Shown in pieces: positions 62,447 to 63,043 of a stretch of DNA of 63,043 bases. Both the position numbers and the translations under genes were made by a program. How positions within the stretch are numbered: the first letter of the stretch is position 1; each line of letters opens with the position of its first letter. The stretch is from Prevotella sp. (lineage in GTDB: Bacteria; Bacteroidota; Bacteroidia; Bacteroidales; Bacteroidaceae): positions 1 to 63,043 of the forward strand of contig JAFVFY010000083.1 in assembly GCA_017475265.1 (NCBI GenBank), written 5' to 3'. The notes beneath the pieces are model-generated. The model saw nothing but the letters and a program-made list of their open reading frames with translations, ran no database searches and was not told the origin of the DNA.

Positions 62447-63043
62447 ATGAGAGACAAGACATTTATCAGTTTCGACTGGGCCCTGAAGCGTCTGTTGCGC
62501 GACAAGGCCAACTTCGGTGTGCTGGAAGGGTTCGTTTCGACCTTGCTGGAACGGCCAGTGAAGATTCACCGTCTTTTAGAAAGTGAGGGCAACAAGGAGC
62601 GTGACGACAGCAAGATGAACCGCGTTGACTTGCTGGCCGAGGACGAAGACGGCGAACTGCTGCTGGTCGAGGTGCAGGGAGAGTCGGAGTATGCCTACTT
62701 CCAGCGCATACTCTTTGGTGCGTCAAAACTGGTTACGGAGTACATCGACAGCGGGAAGAACTACGAGAACGTGAAAAAGGTCTATAGCATCAACATTGTC
62801 TATTTCGACCTTGGTCAGGGCAAGGACTTCATCTATCGCGGACGTACCGAGTTTCGGGGTGAGCACTACGACGACGTCTTGCAGCTCTTGACCTTCCAGA
62901 AACAGAAGTTTGGCGTGGACAGCGTATATAAGCTGTTCCCGGAGTACATTATCTTAAAGGTGAACGACTTTAACCGTTGGTCGAAGGTACCGTTGGAGCA
63001 GTGGTGCTACTTCCTGGCCAACACGGACATTCCTGAGGATGCC
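62447..63043 (+). CDS. Rpn-family/PD-(D/E)XK nuclease-like protein (partial, 3' end outside)
   Basis: Open from the ATG at 62447 to the window edge (199 codons). Begins MRDKTFISFDWALKRLLRDKANF, the usual start of Rpn/PD-(D/E)XK transposase-like proteins, followed by the nuclease core VDLLAEDEDGELLLVEVQ, where the Asp and the ExQ of the metal site are present. Further typical phrases: YFQRILFGASKLVTEY and YSINIVYFDLG. Members promote recombination or are remnants of mobile genes. It lies 17 bases after the PstS-like gene. Confidence 0.85.
   Translation, partial: MRDKTFISFDWALKRLLRDKANFGVLEGFVSTLLERPVKIHRLLESEGNKERDDSKMNRVDLLAEDEDGELLLVEVQGESEYAYFQRILFGASKLVTEYIDSGKNYENVKKVYSINIVYFDLGQGKDFIYRGRTEFRGEHYDDVLQLLTFQKQKFGVDSVYKLFPEYIILKVNDFNRWSKVPLEQWCYFLANTDIPEDA

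Noticed and set aside
62447-63043. Defence nuclease
   Set aside because: The PD-(D/E)XK core matches Rpn-type proteins, which are common mobile or recombination-related genes; no defence partners are seen.

Overview
The window looks like a chromosomal segment of a Bacteroidales bacterium, most likely a Prevotella-type member of the Prevotellaceae. The evidence is Bacteroidetes-type promoters (TTTG, about 20 bases, TAnnTTTG) before many genes, SusC/SusD proteins, BACON, LruC and other Bacteroidetes-restricted families, two dockerin-like C-termini, and no Shine-Dalgarno pattern. No tRNA, rRNA or CRISPR array was seen. The left edge holds the first codons of a probable IS1595-type transposase, and the right edge cuts an Rpn/PD-(D/E)XK family gene.

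Layout. 0.3-10.6 kb (+): a small secreted protein, a polytopic membrane protein (DUF6057-like), a heme-motif beta-propeller lipoprotein, and two paralogous periplasmic-binding-domain sensor kinases. The first kinase has Tyr in place of the phospho-accepting His. 10.7-14.1 kb: guanine deaminase, PBP2 (mrdA) and RNase HII. 14.0-27.8 kb (-): a SusC/SusD locus with a HExxH lipoprotein, a DUF4302 lipoprotein and two dockerin-tailed secreted proteins, one an M6 metallopeptidase; this suggests peptide or protein scavenging. 28.0-31.1 kb (+): THUMP-like methyltransferase, EF-P, glycosyltransferase. 31.1-36.9 kb (-): RND tripartite efflux pump. 37-38.5 kb: radC and thyA. 38.8-47.1 kb (-): an eight-gene run, DUF1599, DoxX/MauE protein, tpiA, SPOR protein, folE, small membrane protein, DUF3160, CapA. 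Then upp, two divergent LruC-type lipoproteins, a PLP aminotransferase, an ExbB-ExbD-ExbD-TonB energizing operon, an SNF2 ATPase divergent from an unrecognised 631-residue protein, a PstS-like lipoprotein, and the Rpn-family fragment.

The most unusual signal is not a gene. Short-period repeats (7-nt, 9-nt and GC-rich palindromic elements) fill many intergenic gaps and also sit in frame inside at least a dozen genes. They supply near-identical signal peptides to five unrelated exported proteins, a 21-nt tandem array in the middle of RNase HII, a 158-bp insert bounded by 29-bp inverted repeats in a kinase ATPase domain, and loops in a methyltransferase, a glycosyltransferase, an RND pump, an SNF2 ATPase and a CapA protein. 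In the 7-nt arrays one strand carries a stop in every frame and the other is open in every frame. In most gene-to-gene gaps the stop-bearing strand is in the sense direction (exceptions are the mrdA and upp leaders), while inside genes the open strand is always sense. I know of no described system that matches this exactly; Rickettsia palindromic elements are the nearest analogue known to me.
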